A program made the translations under genes and the position numbers. From IMG/VR virus record IMGVR_UViG_3300035698_019747, positions 62,001 to 126,000 of that record: a DNA stretch of 64,000 nucleotides; one strand, written 5' to 3'. The notes under the pieces were generated by a model, which had not been told where the DNA came from, searched no databases, and saw only the letters and a list, made by a program, of their open reading frames with translations. Shown piece after piece: positions 9,021-18,422 of this stretch (position 1 is its first letter; each line of letters opens with the position of its first letter). This stretch comes from a virus.

Positions 9021-9179
9021 TTAAAATCTATTAAATATTCTTGGGTGGGTAACCCATATATTATCCCATATCATTATCAAAATATTTACAATTTCGGGTC
9101 TATAAATAAGAATACACTATTTATACCAATACTAGATATCATATTTTTCTTCACGTACCTTTCCAACATATATCTAAAC
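9021..9179 (-). pseudogene. Decayed paralog at the head of the cluster
   Basis: ATG 9179-9177 gives MLERYVKKNMISSIGINS... stopping at about 9096. In another frame before TAA 9023-9021 lies DNIWVTHPRIFNRF, which resembles the family ending DEYIDDNPQLFNHL. More than one lesion is needed to restore it, so I treat it as a remnant. Confidence 0.35.
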
Positions 9180-9191
9180 TTTATATATTAT

Positions 9192-9200
9192 GCAAATATA
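9192..9200 (-). promoter_or_regulatory. Bacteroidota-type -7 box for the Cas3 cluster
   Basis: Reverse complement TATATTTGC, just upstream of the minus-strand run 9179 to 5077 and back to back with the plus-strand gene at 9215. Confidence 0.45.
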
Positions 9201-9214
9201 AGTAAAAAAAAGTT

Positions 9215-10129
9215 ATGCGCAAAATTTTAATTACAGGTGGTACAGGATTAGTTGGAAGCCAATTCAATGGTGATGAATATTATAAAATATCATCTAAGGA
9301 TTTTGACCTACGGAAACCAGATAATACAGATCTTATATTTGATACACACAATCAAATAGATAGTGTAATACACTGTGCAGCCAGAGTGGGTGGTATTAAG
9401 GCAAATATGGATTTTAAGGGTGAGTTCTTCTATGATAATATTATGATAAATACTAATCTAATAGAAAGTGCCAGAAAAAGTGGTATAAAAAACTTAGTAG
9501 CATTTCTTTCTACTTGTGTATTTCCAAACAATGTAGAGTATCCACTAACTGAAAGCAAGATATTTGATGGTAAGCCACATTCTAGCAATAATGCATATGC
9601 GTATAGTAAAAGAATGTCCGAGGTACAGATTCAAGCATATAGAGAACAGTATGGACTTAATTACAAATCTGTCATACCTACCAATATATATGGGATTGGT
9701 GATAACTATAATTTAGATAACAGTCATGTAATACCTGCACTTATACACAAATGCTTTTTAGCTAAAGAAAACAATATAGATTTTGTGGTATGGGGTTCAG
9801 GGAAGCCATTAAGGGAATTTATATACAATAAAGATGTGGCATTTTTAACAAAGTGGGTACTAAACAATTATAATGAGAGTGAACCAATCATACTTTCAAC
9901 TTCGGAGGAAATAAGCATTAGAGATATTGTTGATATGATTGTAGAAATAATTAAATTTAAAGGAAAAGTTATTTTTGATAGTTCAAAACCAGATGGGCAA
10001 TTTCGCAAGCCAAGTGATAATACAAAAATAAAAACTTATTTGCCAGATTTTAAATTCACCCCTATGTACATTGGCTTACAGGAGACTATTAGTCAATTTA
10101 TATCTAATTATGAGCATATAAGAAAATAA
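9215..10129 (+). CDS. fcl: GDP-L-fucose synthase (short-chain epimerase/reductase)
   Basis: 304 residues. Converts GDP-4-keto-6-deoxymannose to GDP-L-fucose with NADPH. N-terminal Rossmann motif ITGGTGLVGSQF (6-17); family signature FLSTCVFPNNVEYPLTE with the catalytic Ser/Cys, then the YxxxK pair in YAYSKRMSEVQ, then NIYGIGDNYN. Length agrees with WcaG/Fcl (about 310). The preceding enzyme of the pathway, GDP-mannose 4,6-dehydratase, is encoded at 40.6 kb. Likely supplies a sugar nucleotide for modifying virion or host glycans. Stands alone after a divergent promoter region. Confidence 0.88.
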   Translation: MRKILITGGTGLVGSQFNGDEYYKISSKDFDLRKPDNTDLIFDTHNQIDSVIHCAARVGGIKANMDFKGEFFYDNIMINTNLIESARKSGIKNLVAFLSTCVFPNNVEYPLTESKIFDGKPHSSNNAYAYSKRMSEVQIQAYREQYGLNYKSVIPTNIYGIGDNYNLDNSHVIPALIHKCFLAKENNIDFVVWGSGKPLREFIYNKDVAFLTKWVLNNYNESEPIILSTSEEISIRDIVDMIVEIIKFKGKVIFDSSKPDGQFRKPSDNTKIKTYLPDFKFTPMYIGLQETISQFISNYEHIRK

Positions 10130-10188
10130 TATAAAGTTCTAATCTGACCTAGTTTTTTTAATATATAGAGAAATTAATATTAAACACT

Positions 10189-10983
10189 GTGCTTGAATCT
10201 TTAATAGAACTTTTCTCAAAAACAAATATACCCAGTGGTGTGATTGGTGGATCACTTGCTCTACTATCGGCATTACTAATAGCCTTATTTAAGTCTAAGG
10301 TCTTCCAAGAATTATTAACAGGTATATTTAACTGGAATTTTTCAATGAAAGGAAAAATATTTAAACCCAAAGAAACCAAAAAAACCAAATTAGACGAAGA
10401 AGTTATGGAAGAAAGCTTATCTGAGGATGACCTTTTAAACCATGATATATTTAATTATATAGATTTTTGGTTAACCAACCAAATCCCTAGTATGACACTT
10501 AAAAGTAGATATAGAACGGCAGTATTCAGAAAATATTTAAAAATATATTTTAAAACATATAAGTACAAACTGCATGAATATGTAAAAAGTAGAGAATATG
10601 AAAAATATACCTCTGTCGAATTAAGAAAGTCAATATTTGATCTTTTTCTTAATATTACAAAGGCCATGGAAAATGATATGATGAGTAATGATATTCCTAA
10701 CGTCATAATAACTAAGATGAAACACGCACATAGAAGTAGAAATGAATTAGCATTAGAGTTAACCATATCAGTGTGTGACCGAAACATATATGATACAAAG
10801 TTGAACAGAATGAAAGTATATTCCATACTTGGACTTATATACCCTATACTAGATAACACTATAACGAATATAGAACCAGTTTGTGATAATTTAAATGGTG
10901 AGTTAGGTGGTTTATCAATTGATGGTTTCACTGAACCTATTAGCAGACATAATCATGAAGATATCGATGGTACTGAACTTTAA
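10189..10983 (+). CDS. Membrane-anchored hypothetical protein
   Basis: 264 residues from a GTG start (MLESLIELFSKT). One N-terminal transmembrane helix (about residues 16-35, SGVIGGSLALLSALLIALF) followed by a basic and then acidic linker (MEESLSEDDLL) and a helical cytoplasmic or internal domain. Sits directly upstream of baseplate genes on the same strand. It could be a virion or lysis-related membrane protein, but I see no holin signature and do not assign a function. Confidence 0.7.
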   Translation: MLESLIELFSKTNIPSGVIGGSLALLSALLIALFKSKVFQELLTGIFNWNFSMKGKIFKPKETKKTKLDEEVMEESLSEDDLLNHDIFNYIDFWLTNQIPSMTLKSRYRTAVFRKYLKIYFKTYKYKLHEYVKSREYEKYTSVELRKSIFDLFLNITKAMENDMMSNDIPNVIITKMKHAHRSRNELALELTISVCDRNIYDTKLNRMKVYSILGLIYPILDNTITNIEPVCDNLNGELGGLSIDGFTEPISRHNHEDIDGTEL

Positions 10984-11011
10984 TTAATATATAATAAAAA
11001 TAACTTTAGTA

Positions 11012-11743
11012 ATGCATTATACACAAAACATCAATCTTATAGATAGTGAATTAAAAAAAATATTTGAGGATGTTAAGATAGATAGTAATGACTACAGATC
11101 ATTATATATTACTCTTAAAACACCACTATTAGAAAATATTAATAAAAAAATAGAACTTTCTGTTTATGTAAATCAAAGTAATCTAAACTCTGAAAACCCA
11201 AGCCTAGTATGGGGATATTATACAAATCCCAATGAAAGGATAAACTCTATTCAGTTTATGACCAAAACATCAGATATGTCTAGACTATTAGAAGAAGTTA
11301 TAACCGATAACCGATTAGACATACTTTATTTAGAATCTTTGACAATTGATGAAATAATCAATGAATCTTCTACTAATGATGATGTTATTATTTTAGATAA
11401 TACTTATATGTCATCTGATGATACTATTGAAATTTATACTGAAAATTTAAAGAAATTTTTTGAAAAAACCCTATCAGTAGATATTGATAAGATCATTTTA
11501 AAGGAATTTGATGAAAATGGTGATATAGTTAAGTGGGATAAGTTAGCAATAGGTGAAAGTATATTTGAGTTAGAATTAAGTAAATTCACTTCAAAGAATA
11601 AGGAGACGATATCCAGTAAGGATTGGTTAGAAATAGACAAAATATTAAAGTCACTACCAAATGTAGAAGACATATATTCAAATAAAGGAGCTTTAAGCGA
11701 ATCCTTATGGTTCAAAGCTGGTTCAAAAGTAAAATTACTATAA
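11012..11743 (+). CDS. Putative baseplate-associated protein
   Basis: 243 residues, acidic, starting MHYTQNINLIDSELKKIFED. No domain recognised. It ends 15 bases before the gp6-like wedge gene and is the same strand and spacing, so a baseplate role is inferred from position only. Upstream 5' region is AT-rich (TTAATATATAATAAAA). Confidence 0.6.
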   Translation: MHYTQNINLIDSELKKIFEDVKIDSNDYRSLYITLKTPLLENINKKIELSVYVNQSNLNSENPSLVWGYYTNPNERINSIQFMTKTSDMSRLLEEVITDNRLDILYLESLTIDEIINESSTNDDVIILDNTYMSSDDTIEIYTENLKKFFEKTLSVDIDKIILKEFDENGDIVKWDKLAIGESIFELELSKFTSKNKETISSKDWLEIDKILKSLPNVEDIYSNKGALSESLWFKAGSKVKLL

Positions 11744-11758
11744 AAATAATAAAATTCT

Positions 11759-13408
11759 GTGTCATTTAAATTAACTGAAATAACCTTTGAGAAACTAAGA
11801 GAAGAAACTAATCTTTATTTACAAAAAACATATAATAAAGCATCACAACTATTCTCACCCGCTTCTCCTATGGGACATATTCTAACTATTCTTTACAGAC
11901 TCAGTGAACTCTCTTATTTATATTTAAAAAGATCAATAAATCAATTTGACCTATCTAGTAATAGTTCAGAAAATTATAATCAAATAAGAAGTGCAGCAAT
12001 TGTAGCAGGGCATAATCCATCTAGAGCAGTTTCTTCTTCTGGATTACTTAGATGTCAGTTAAAAGTATCCACTAATATAGAAAGTGATTTACCCAACGGA
12101 CAAATTAAAATCCTAAATAAGACAACTATCAAGAATCAAACTAATGGATTATTATATCATATAGATTTAGGTGGAGCAGAAGAACAAGTATTTAATGTAC
12201 AAAATGGTAAGTCATTCTTACTTAATATAGTACAAGGAGAATGGAACAGTAATGTCACGTTTACTGGAACAGGTGAACCTGACCAAAGTTATAGTGTTGA
12301 TGCTGAAAATAAAGGAATAGAAAATCACTTAGTTAAAGTAACTGTCAATGGTGAGTATTGGGAAGTGAAAAATCACATACAAGAAATGTTACCTGGTGAG
12401 AATGCAGTAGCTATAAGAACTAATTTTACTGGCGGCTTATCTATCATATTTGGTAATAATAATTTTGGTAATAACCCATTCGCTGGTAGTACCATAAGAG
12501 TAGAGTATGTTAAAACAGATGGAAGTCAGGGCAATATATACAGAAGAACAACAAATGATTGGAAATTTGTAGATGAAGTATTGACATCAAATGGAAACAC
12601 ATTAAACTTTGAGAAGTTTTTTAATATTTTTATAGAAAGGGATATAAACTTTGGAGCAAATGCTGAAAGTATAGAGCTTATGCGTAACCTTATTCCAATG
12701 AATATGAATAATTTCGTATTAGCATTACCTTCTCAATATTCATATGCTATAAAAAAATTAGGTGTGTTCTCACATGTAAATGCATATAAAGAAAATGAGA
12801 CTATTAAAATAGTAGCCACACCTAATATAAGAATATTTAAGAATAGAAATGCCGATTATTTCTCAGTAGATAAGGCAGCATTTACTTTAGATAGTTATGA
12901 GAAAAATAAACTTGACCAATACCTTAAAAAAGGTGGATATATAAGACTCACACAAAGATATAGTATTGAATCTCCTCTATTATCATATTATGTGATATAC
13001 ATTTACCTTAGACTATTTGATGATGCCATTGAAGAAAATATAAACGTTGCTATATTAGATAGTGTCAGTGAATATTTTTTAGATTTAACTAGAATAGATA
13101 GAGTTCCCAGAAAAGATATGATAAACATTATATCTTCAATTGAAGGTATTGATTCGGTTGATGTAAAATTCATAAGTAAAGATAACGAAGATTATCACAT
13201 CAATAAACCAACTGGATATAATAATAAACAAATATTCGGATTAGATGGGAGTCTAGGTGACATAGTATATAATAAAAATATATACCCAATTATAAGAGGT
13301 GGGTGGAAAGATAGGAATGGTATTTTTTATAATGAAGCACCTTTAGATGGGTTTAGTTCTATAAACATAAATGTCTTGGGGAGAACCCCAAGACAAAATA
13401 TTAAATAA
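11759..13408 (+). CDS. Baseplate wedge protein, J/gp6-like
   Basis: 549 residues from GTG. The diagnostic segment of baseplate J proteins is present: IIFGNNNFGNNPFAGSTI followed by RVEYVKTDGSQGN (about residues 225-258), with LSYYVIYIYLRLFDD and a C-terminal domain typical of wedge proteins. In contractile-tailed phages this protein forms the inner ring of the baseplate and joins the wedges. Start GTG is 15 bases after the previous stop. The gene ends in a strong hairpin before convergent genes. Confidence 0.75.
   Translation: MSFKLTEITFEKLREETNLYLQKTYNKASQLFSPASPMGHILTILYRLSELSYLYLKRSINQFDLSSNSSENYNQIRSAAIVAGHNPSRAVSSSGLLRCQLKVSTNIESDLPNGQIKILNKTTIKNQTNGLLYHIDLGGAEEQVFNVQNGKSFLLNIVQGEWNSNVTFTGTGEPDQSYSVDAENKGIENHLVKVTVNGEYWEVKNHIQEMLPGENAVAIRTNFTGGLSIIFGNNNFGNNPFAGSTIRVEYVKTDGSQGNIYRRTTNDWKFVDEVLTSNGNTLNFEKFFNIFIERDINFGANAESIELMRNLIPMNMNNFVLALPSQYSYAIKKLGVFSHVNAYKENETIKIVATPNIRIFKNRNADYFSVDKAAFTLDSYEKNKLDQYLKKGGYIRLTQRYSIESPLLSYYVIYIYLRLFDDAIEENINVAILDSVSEYFLDLTRIDRVPRKDMINIISSIEGIDSVDVKFISKDNEDYHINKPTGYNNKQIFGLDGSLGDIVYNKNIYPIIRGGWKDRNGIFYNEAPLDGFSSININVLGRTPRQNIK
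13372..13395. terminator. Perfect GC hairpin between convergent genes
   Basis: TGTCTTGGGG, loop AGAA, CCCCAAGACA: a ten-base perfect stem at the end of the baseplate gene. No strong U-tract on either side, so it may be an RNA 3'-end stabiliser as much as a terminator. It overlaps the last codons of the gene. Confidence 0.6.
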
Positions 13409-13411
13409 TAC

Positions 13412-13936
13412 TTATATAAACGCAGTCAAATCAGCAGGACTATAATTAATTGACTTCATAATTTTATGGTCTTCTCTTAAAACAAGAAATAAACCAGCCT
13501 TCTCTATTACGCCCATATTCATTATTTCCCCTCTACCTTTATGATATTCAATTGTATCTAAAGCTTCTTGATTAGACACACAAGCCTTTGTCATATTAGA
13601 GCGATGTACCTCATCAAATGCTTCATCAAATACATCTGTAAACCCCATGGCTAATATAGCACCTGATAATACATATTGGATATCACAGAAAGCATCTAAT
13701 GCCTCTACTTTATCATAACCATCTTGTACCTCATATACATTGCTAGATGCTTTCTCACATAGGCTATGGAAGTGAATAGCAGTAGATTGACTAGTACATG
13801 ACAATTCTTCTAACTCTTCAAATAATAAAGATATCCTCAGATTTTTCAACATATCATTATCTTCTACTATTATACTTGAAATAGGATGATTAAAAGCTTC
13901 ATGGAATTCTCTTACTTGATTTAAATATTTACTCAT
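13412..13936 (-). CDS. MazG/PRA-PH-like nucleotide pyrophosphohydrolase
   Basis: 174 residues. All-alpha NTP pyrophosphohydrolase fold: QVREFHEAFNHPI (7-19), then metal-binding FEELEELS helix (about 39-46) and EALDAFCDIQYVLSGAILAM (about 78-97) with the EAxxD pattern, followed by FDEVHRSNMTKA. Phage relatives hydrolyse dNTPs or ppGpp-like nucleotides and help reshape host nucleotide pools. Convergent with the baseplate gene. Confidence 0.82.
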   Translation of the reverse strand: MSKYLNQVREFHEAFNHPISSIIVEDNDMLKNLRISLLFEELEELSCTSQSTAIHFHSLCEKASSNVYEVQDGYDKVEALDAFCDIQYVLSGAILAMGFTDVFDEAFDEVHRSNMTKACVSNQEALDTIEYHKGRGEIMNMGVIEKAGLFLVLREDHKIMKSINYSPADLTAFI

Positions 13937-13985
13937 ATTTTATTATTTATATATAACTTATACTTTAATAATAAAATAAGTTTAA

Positions 13986-14204
13986 ATGAATTGGAACAAT
14001 CACATATTAGATAACATAAATGAGTTTGGTAAGGATAAGATAACGTTAACTGAAAAGTTATATCTAGATAATTACTCAACTAGTAAAAAGGGTCACTATG
14101 AAAGTCAACTAAATATCAGATATAATTATTATACAGAATTATATAGCTATGATGGGAAAAAATATTATATCAATTTAAGACATATACAAGATTTATTAAA
14201 CTAA
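13986..14204 (+). CDS. Small hypothetical protein, 72 aa
   Basis: MNWNNHILDNINEFGKDKIT; strand-rich Tyr-heavy middle (IRYNYYTELYSYDGKKYYI). First of a plus-strand run. Function unknown. Confidence 0.65.
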   Translation: MNWNNHILDNINEFGKDKITLTEKLYLDNYSTSKKGHYESQLNIRYNYYTELYSYDGKKYYINLRHIQDLLN

Positions 14205-14212
14205 AACATATT

Positions 14213-15367
14213 ATGAAGCAATTATCAAAAAAATATAAGGTTAAATATTATGACCACAATAATATGCACGACCACAAAGCTTTATATAATTCTGACTTTA
14301 TACATAGGTCGGAAATGAATAAAGATGAGAAAGATAAATTTAACAGAGGTGAATCTTTATTGGAAAGTAAATTTGGGAAAAAAATACCTAAGTATTTTAT
14401 GTAGTTCTTAAGGATAATTCATATTCCACACAAGATAATATCACGACAAATACAATACCGTGGGTCAGTCTTTCAGAAATGAAATTTAATAATATTTATG
14501 GTATTAGTGATAGTATAGAAATAATAAATTCTTGGTTAGATATTAGAAATGTTTTATTAGTAATGCCAGCTAGTAAGATAATAGAGCAGAAAAGAACATT
14601 TAAGGTTGATTACTATAATCCTGATCAGATTGTGAGTAAAAATTTCTTTTTACTCAGAAGACTTATGGATAATATAAATGATAAACCCCAATCATCACAG
14701 TTTGATAAAAACCAAATAATAAAATTTGATATATATAAATCATTAGAAACTATTTTTAATAAAAGCGTTAAAAAAGGGTCAATGGGAAGTAAAAAAATAT
14801 CCAAAAATTTTGGGTCTTGGAAAACCCCCACTAGAAATAAAGTATATTATACATATACAGCTTTCTTTGAGAAAGAGGGTAGCAATTTAGCTAATGAAAT
14901 ATCTAAATATATTGTAAATGAAAAAAAAGAAATAAATAGTGTACGTGATCTAATAAAAATAACTAAGTTTGTATTATCTAATAAAAATAGAGAAATTTTA
15001 GGACATAAAAAAATAAATGATTTTTTTTTATGAATTATATGATAAATACGGAGATATATATTTTGAGACAATCTTTAAGAGAGGTATAACTCTGAGTTGT
15101 AAACATTGGGCAAAAAGAGAAGGAGAATGGATAATAAAAGAAAACCCATTGAAAAATGGGATGAGAAATTTAGAAATCCCCCTTGGATCCACACCCATAA
15201 TAAAACAAAGATTAAATACCGATGATGAGACTTATGATAAATGGTACAAAAACGTTATTAAGGATTCTGGTGAAATACAACCTAATTTAGATGTATATCA
15301 AAGAAATGATAATAGAGGTTTATCTAAAGAAACAATAGAGTACGCAGTAACTAAATATAATAAGTAG
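14213..15367 (+). pseudogene. One hypothetical gene split by two homopolymer indels
   Basis: Three frames read in series: 14213-14404 (MKQLSKKYKVKYYDHNN... ending in KIPKYFM then TAG), 14479-15033 (which is open upstream as VLKDNSYSTQDNITTNTIPW into MKFNN...) and 15017-15367 (ELYDKYGDIYFETIFKRG...). Adding one T to TTTT at 14395-14398 and removing one T from the T9 run at 15021-15029 joins them into a single protein of about 384 residues. Function unknown. Taken singly, the second and third pieces would overlap by 17 bases. Confidence 0.6.
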
Positions 15368-15376
15368 TATATTTGT
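15368..15376 (+). promoter_or_regulatory. Bacteroidota-type -7 promoter box
   Basis: TATATTTGT, 29 bases before the ATG at 15405. Confidence 0.5.
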
Positions 15377-15404
15377 AGATTAATAATTATTTAATATATA
15401 ATAA

Positions 15405-15941
15405 ATGATACATTTTTTATTAGTAGGGGGATTTATAATTGGGATAGTCAGTATGTTAACACTATATGATATTTTAAATTATTTACAACAATTTAGAAAT
15501 TCTACCCTATTATTAAAGGAAATAATAAATGCACCCATAAGGGATTTTAATTTTAGTCATAGAATATCACATGTTGTTTTTATCAATTATAAAAAAATTA
15601 ACATTCGCATTGATTTAAATACTGATATTATTGATATTATAATTGATCAAGATAAAGTGGCTTCACTAACAGAGTATAATGCATATGAATATAAAGCTCT
15701 TTTTAAAAGAATTAGTTATATGTTCTACAGTGAAATATTTAAGGATGTACATGAAGTTAATAATATTACATACTCCAATAATATAGTACAAAATAAAGAT
15801 ATATCAGATAGTCTCATAAATGAAAAGAAATCAAATATTCCCAAATTTAATTTAGATGATATACTTGATAAAATCAGCAATAATGGAATGTTATCACTAT
15901 CCGAGGATGAGAAAAACTATTTAAGTGGTCTCAGCGAATAG
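15405..15941 (+). CDS. Membrane-anchored protein with Bacteroidota C-terminal motif
   Basis: 178 residues. One N-terminal transmembrane helix (about residues 3-22, FLLVGGFIIGIVSMLTLYDI), a soluble middle, and a C-terminal 30-residue motif (FNLDDILDKISNNGMLSLSE then EKNYLSGLSE). This motif, LDKI-x-x-x-G-x-x-SL-x-x-x-E-x-x-x-L, resembles the tail found on many Bacteroidota proteins such as rhomboids. The gene at 16305 has the same tail. Role unknown. Confidence 0.7.
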   Translation: MIHFLLVGGFIIGIVSMLTLYDILNYLQQFRNSTLLLKEIINAPIRDFNFSHRISHVVFINYKKINIRIDLNTDIIDIIIDQDKVASLTEYNAYEYKALFKRISYMFYSEIFKDVHEVNNITYSNNIVQNKDISDSLINEKKSNIPKFNLDDILDKISNNGMLSLSEDEKNYLSGLSE

Positions 15942-16209
15942 AAAAATTTTTTCCCCCTCTTTTTTTAACCTTAGTTACTTCAATTTTATTAATATCTAAC
16001 CAATTTATTAACTCATCAATATCCTTTAAAGTATCAAATGGGAAATTTATGGGCAATTCTTTAGGGGTATAATCATATAACTTAGATAAAGTATACCAAA
16101 CAGTAACAGTGATTATTTTAGATTTTAACTGATACCATTTTTTAGTCACAACCTCAAACTCTATATGGTGACATAACATCCTAGAAAGATTTATTTTAAT
16201 ATTATCCAT
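15931..16209 (-). CDS. Hypothetical protein, 92 aa
   Basis: MDNIKINLSRMLCHHIEFEV at the start. Ends with a basic tail (KVKKRGGKNFSIR). Overlaps the convergent gene by 11 bases. A TATATTTGT box is about 17 bases upstream of its ATG. No family recognised. Confidence 0.6.
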   Translation of the reverse strand: MDNIKINLSRMLCHHIEFEVVTKKWYQLKSKIITVTVWYTLSKLYDYTPKELPINFPFDTLKDIDELINWLDINKIEVTKVKKRGGKNFSIR

Positions 16210-16225
16210 CGTGGTGATTATTTTT

Positions 16226-16234
16226 ACAAATATA
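16226..16234 (-). promoter_or_regulatory. Bacteroidota-type -7 promoter box
   Basis: Reverse complement TATATTTGT, immediately upstream of the 92-aa gene starting at 16209. Confidence 0.45.
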
Positions 16235-16304
16235 CTTATAAATATGCAATGTATGTAGGGTATATCATAATATATATATATATAAATAAATAATAATCAA
16301 TATT

Positions 16305-16919
16305 ATGAACGAATTATATGCGGATTTAGAAACCTTTTTAAAAGATTATCCAGAATTATATGATAAATTATTAGATGAATTATATATTAACTTCCCAGAG
16401 GGGAAAATTGAAGATTTAGATATTATTTATTATTGGGCGGTCCTAAATAGGGATAGTGTAGATTTAAATCCGATAGATGAAGAAATCAGACACCTGATGG
16501 TGTTTGAGGAGAGATTGAATTATGAGAAAGATAAAATATACATTGAAGTATATTTTAGATATGATAATTATATAAGAGGACAAGTAGTCAATGAACTACC
16601 TATCCCAGAACTAATTATAAATGATTTGAAAAAAGTTATTGCATCTACTATGAAATTTGAACAAACTACATATAATGAAAAAGATGTAATTGATAGCATA
16701 CCAGATGATATTGAAACATATGACTTAATAGAAGATGCATTAAAAAATGCATATGAATATGAAGAGTATGAAACATTAGATGCTGATATTAGTGATAATA
16801 CTTCAGAAATAACTAAATCAGATGTGTCATTAAATTTCTTATTAGATAAAATTAAAGAAAACGGTATAGAATCATTATCAGTTGAAGAATTAGAATGTTT
16901 AAAAAAATACTCAGAATAA
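16305..16919 (+). CDS. Hypothetical acidic protein with Bacteroidota C-terminal motif
   Basis: 204 residues, very acidic. Residues 1-150 show no known domain. The C-terminus (VSLNFLLDKIKENGIESLSV then EELECLKKYSE) is the same motif as in the gene at 15405. It ends at a bidirectional terminator. Function unknown. Confidence 0.7.
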   Translation: MNELYADLETFLKDYPELYDKLLDELYINFPEGKIEDLDIIYYWAVLNRDSVDLNPIDEEIRHLMVFEERLNYEKDKIYIEVYFRYDNYIRGQVVNELPIPELIINDLKKVIASTMKFEQTTYNEKDVIDSIPDDIETYDLIEDALKNAYEYEEYETLDADISDNTSEITKSDVSLNFLLDKIKENGIESLSVEELECLKKYSE

Positions 16920-16920
16920 A

Positions 16921-16962
16921 AAAAAACCCCCCCATATAAATTAATATATGGGGTTCTTTTTA
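16921..16962. terminator. Bidirectional rho-independent terminator
   Basis: A-tract, CCCCATATA, AT loop, TATATGGGG, then TTCTTTTT. Serves the plus-strand gene ending at 16919 and the convergent S1-domain gene ending at 16960. Confidence 0.85.
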
Positions 16963-18024
16963 GTTTACTTCTAGATTAACTTTTCGATAACTTCTATTAG
17001 CAGAAATCACCTTAACAGATACTCTTTCACCAGCATTCATATCTTTTATGGAATTATTGTTTCTAACTAAACCAGATGTCTCACCATCTAATTCGATTAA
17101 AGTACCAATATCGATATGAGTCTTTATCTCACCTTCAAGAATTTGCCCCTTCTCAATAGTATCCCATAATGATGTTGAATCTACCTGAGATAATATGATA
17201 CCCTTTTTAATAACCTCCTTAACTTTAAAGGATATTTCTTCACCTGAGTGAATGCTTCGGTTATTAAACTTTTCGGACATGATCTCATTTAGGTTAGTCT
17301 TATGAATAAGTCCTGTTAAACATTCATTAAACTCAACAAAAACACCAAATTTAGTTGTACCAGTAACATGACCAGTATAAACTTCTTCTGCATCTAGATT
17401 ATCGATATATTGTGGTATTAATTGAGTTAAATACCCCCTTCTACTAACGATCCAAGTACCCTTTTCCTTTGAAAATGATTCTACACACATCTCTAGTGTC
17501 TGTCCTATAATATCTTCTTTTGCAGTGTCGTGAATCTTATTCACACCTGCTAGGAATTGTGGGAGAAACGCATCCACAAAGCAATAGTTGCCCAAAATCT
17601 GACACACGTAACCCGCAGGGTTCATGGACTCAATTTTAACATGCACATAATCCTTTTCATCAAGTTCTCTAAGTGTTCTATGAGTTTCTTCTTTATATAA
17701 TAAAGAAACACTACCGTTGATTTCAAACCCATTAGATGCCTCTGAAATGCGTGTGATGACAATAGGCACACTGTCCCCTATATTAACATTATCGAATATT
17801 AATGTTTCTTCTTTATTATTAGGCACTCTAACAATATCCTTGAATGACCCATCAAGTAAATAATCGTCTTTATCCATACCTGTATAAATACAAGTAAATG
17901 AATTTCCTACTTTCGGAACATTGATTGAGTCTAGCATTAATTTATACATCTCTTCCGTATATGTTGATTTAGTATCAACTTCATCAAAAAGGTAATCTAA
18001 TTCTTCTACTGCTGATTTTACCAT
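16960..18024 (-). CDS. Ribosomal protein S1-like RNA-binding protein
   Basis: 354 residues with tandem OB-fold S1 repeats. The clearest is DAEEVYTGHVTGTTKFGVFV followed by EFNECLTGLIHKTNL (about residues 215-250); another follows at KGQILEGEIKTHIDIGTLIE (about 292-311), and degenerate repeats lie before. S1 proteins bind mRNA at the ribosome. A phage copy could recruit ribosomes to its leader sequences, which lack Shine-Dalgarno sites, though that is inference. Shorter than bacterial S1 (six repeats). Confidence 0.85.
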   Translation of the reverse strand: MVKSAVEELDYLFDEVDTKSTYTEEMYKLMLDSINVPKVGNSFTCIYTGMDKDDYLLDGSFKDIVRVPNNKEETLIFDNVNIGDSVPIVITRISEASNGFEINGSVSLLYKEETHRTLRELDEKDYVHVKIESMNPAGYVCQILGNYCFVDAFLPQFLAGVNKIHDTAKEDIIGQTLEMCVESFSKEKGTWIVSRRGYLTQLIPQYIDNLDAEEVYTGHVTGTTKFGVFVEFNECLTGLIHKTNLNEIMSEKFNNRSIHSGEEISFKVKEVIKKGIILSQVDSTSLWDTIEKGQILEGEIKTHIDIGTLIELDGETSGLVRNNNSIKDMNAGERVSVKVISANRSYRKVNLEVN

Positions 18025-18068
18025 AAATTTATTTTTAATAGTTATTTAGTATTATATACTTAAATAAA

Positions 18069-18422
18069 TTAAAGTTTAAAATTAAATCCCTTTTTATTTA
18101 TGACATCTCTTATTTTTGCAGCCTCTTCATATCTCTCTTCTTTTATGTACTCACTTAACTGCTCATTCAACTCTTCTTCAAGTATTTCAGAGTTTGAATA
18201 TTCCAATAAACCATTAAAAAATGTATTCATTTCACTAAAACTGCAAAAGTCTATGTTTATATTATTTACATCTATACCAAGTAACTTATTACCTTTATCC
18301 ATTTTATTAATAAAGTTTTTATCAAAAGCATTATTTTCAATTAAGAATTCCACTAAGTGATTTGGTCTATTCCTGAAAATATTAAAAAGTTTTACAAGGT
18401 TGTGTCCGAAACTATTATACAT
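18069..18422 (-). CDS. Hypothetical protein with C-terminal UVR motif
   Basis: 117 residues. The last 35 (ELNEQLSEYIKEERYEEAAK then IRDVINKKGF) match the UVR helical hairpin found in UvrB, UvrC and ClpC adaptors, which mediates protein-protein contacts. The N-terminal part is unrecognised. It lies 2 bases from the neighbouring virion-gene block. Confidence 0.75.
   Translation of the reverse strand: MYNSFGHNLVKLFNIFRNRPNHLVEFLIENNAFDKNFINKMDKGNKLLGIDVNNINIDFCSFSEMNTFFNGLLEYSNSEILEEELNEQLSEYIKEERYEEAAKIRDVINKKGFNFKL

Noticed and set aside
9009-9230. Plus-strand open frame of 73 codons
   Set aside because: It lies over the divergent promoter and decayed paralog, has a hydrophobic low-complexity translation and would overlap fcl.
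10455-10931. Minus-strand open frame of 158 codons inside the membrane-protein gene
   Set aside because: Shadow of the plus-strand gene at 10189-10983, whose sequence and context are better.
13372-13395. Attachment site or phage integration core
   Set aside because: It is a simple perfect hairpin at the end of a gene with no integrase nearby and no second copy seen.
14396-15029. Programmed ribosomal frameshifting to explain the split genes
   Set aside because: Most sites lack a slippery heptamer and stimulatory structure, and the shifts go in both directions. Slippage at the T9 run remains possible.
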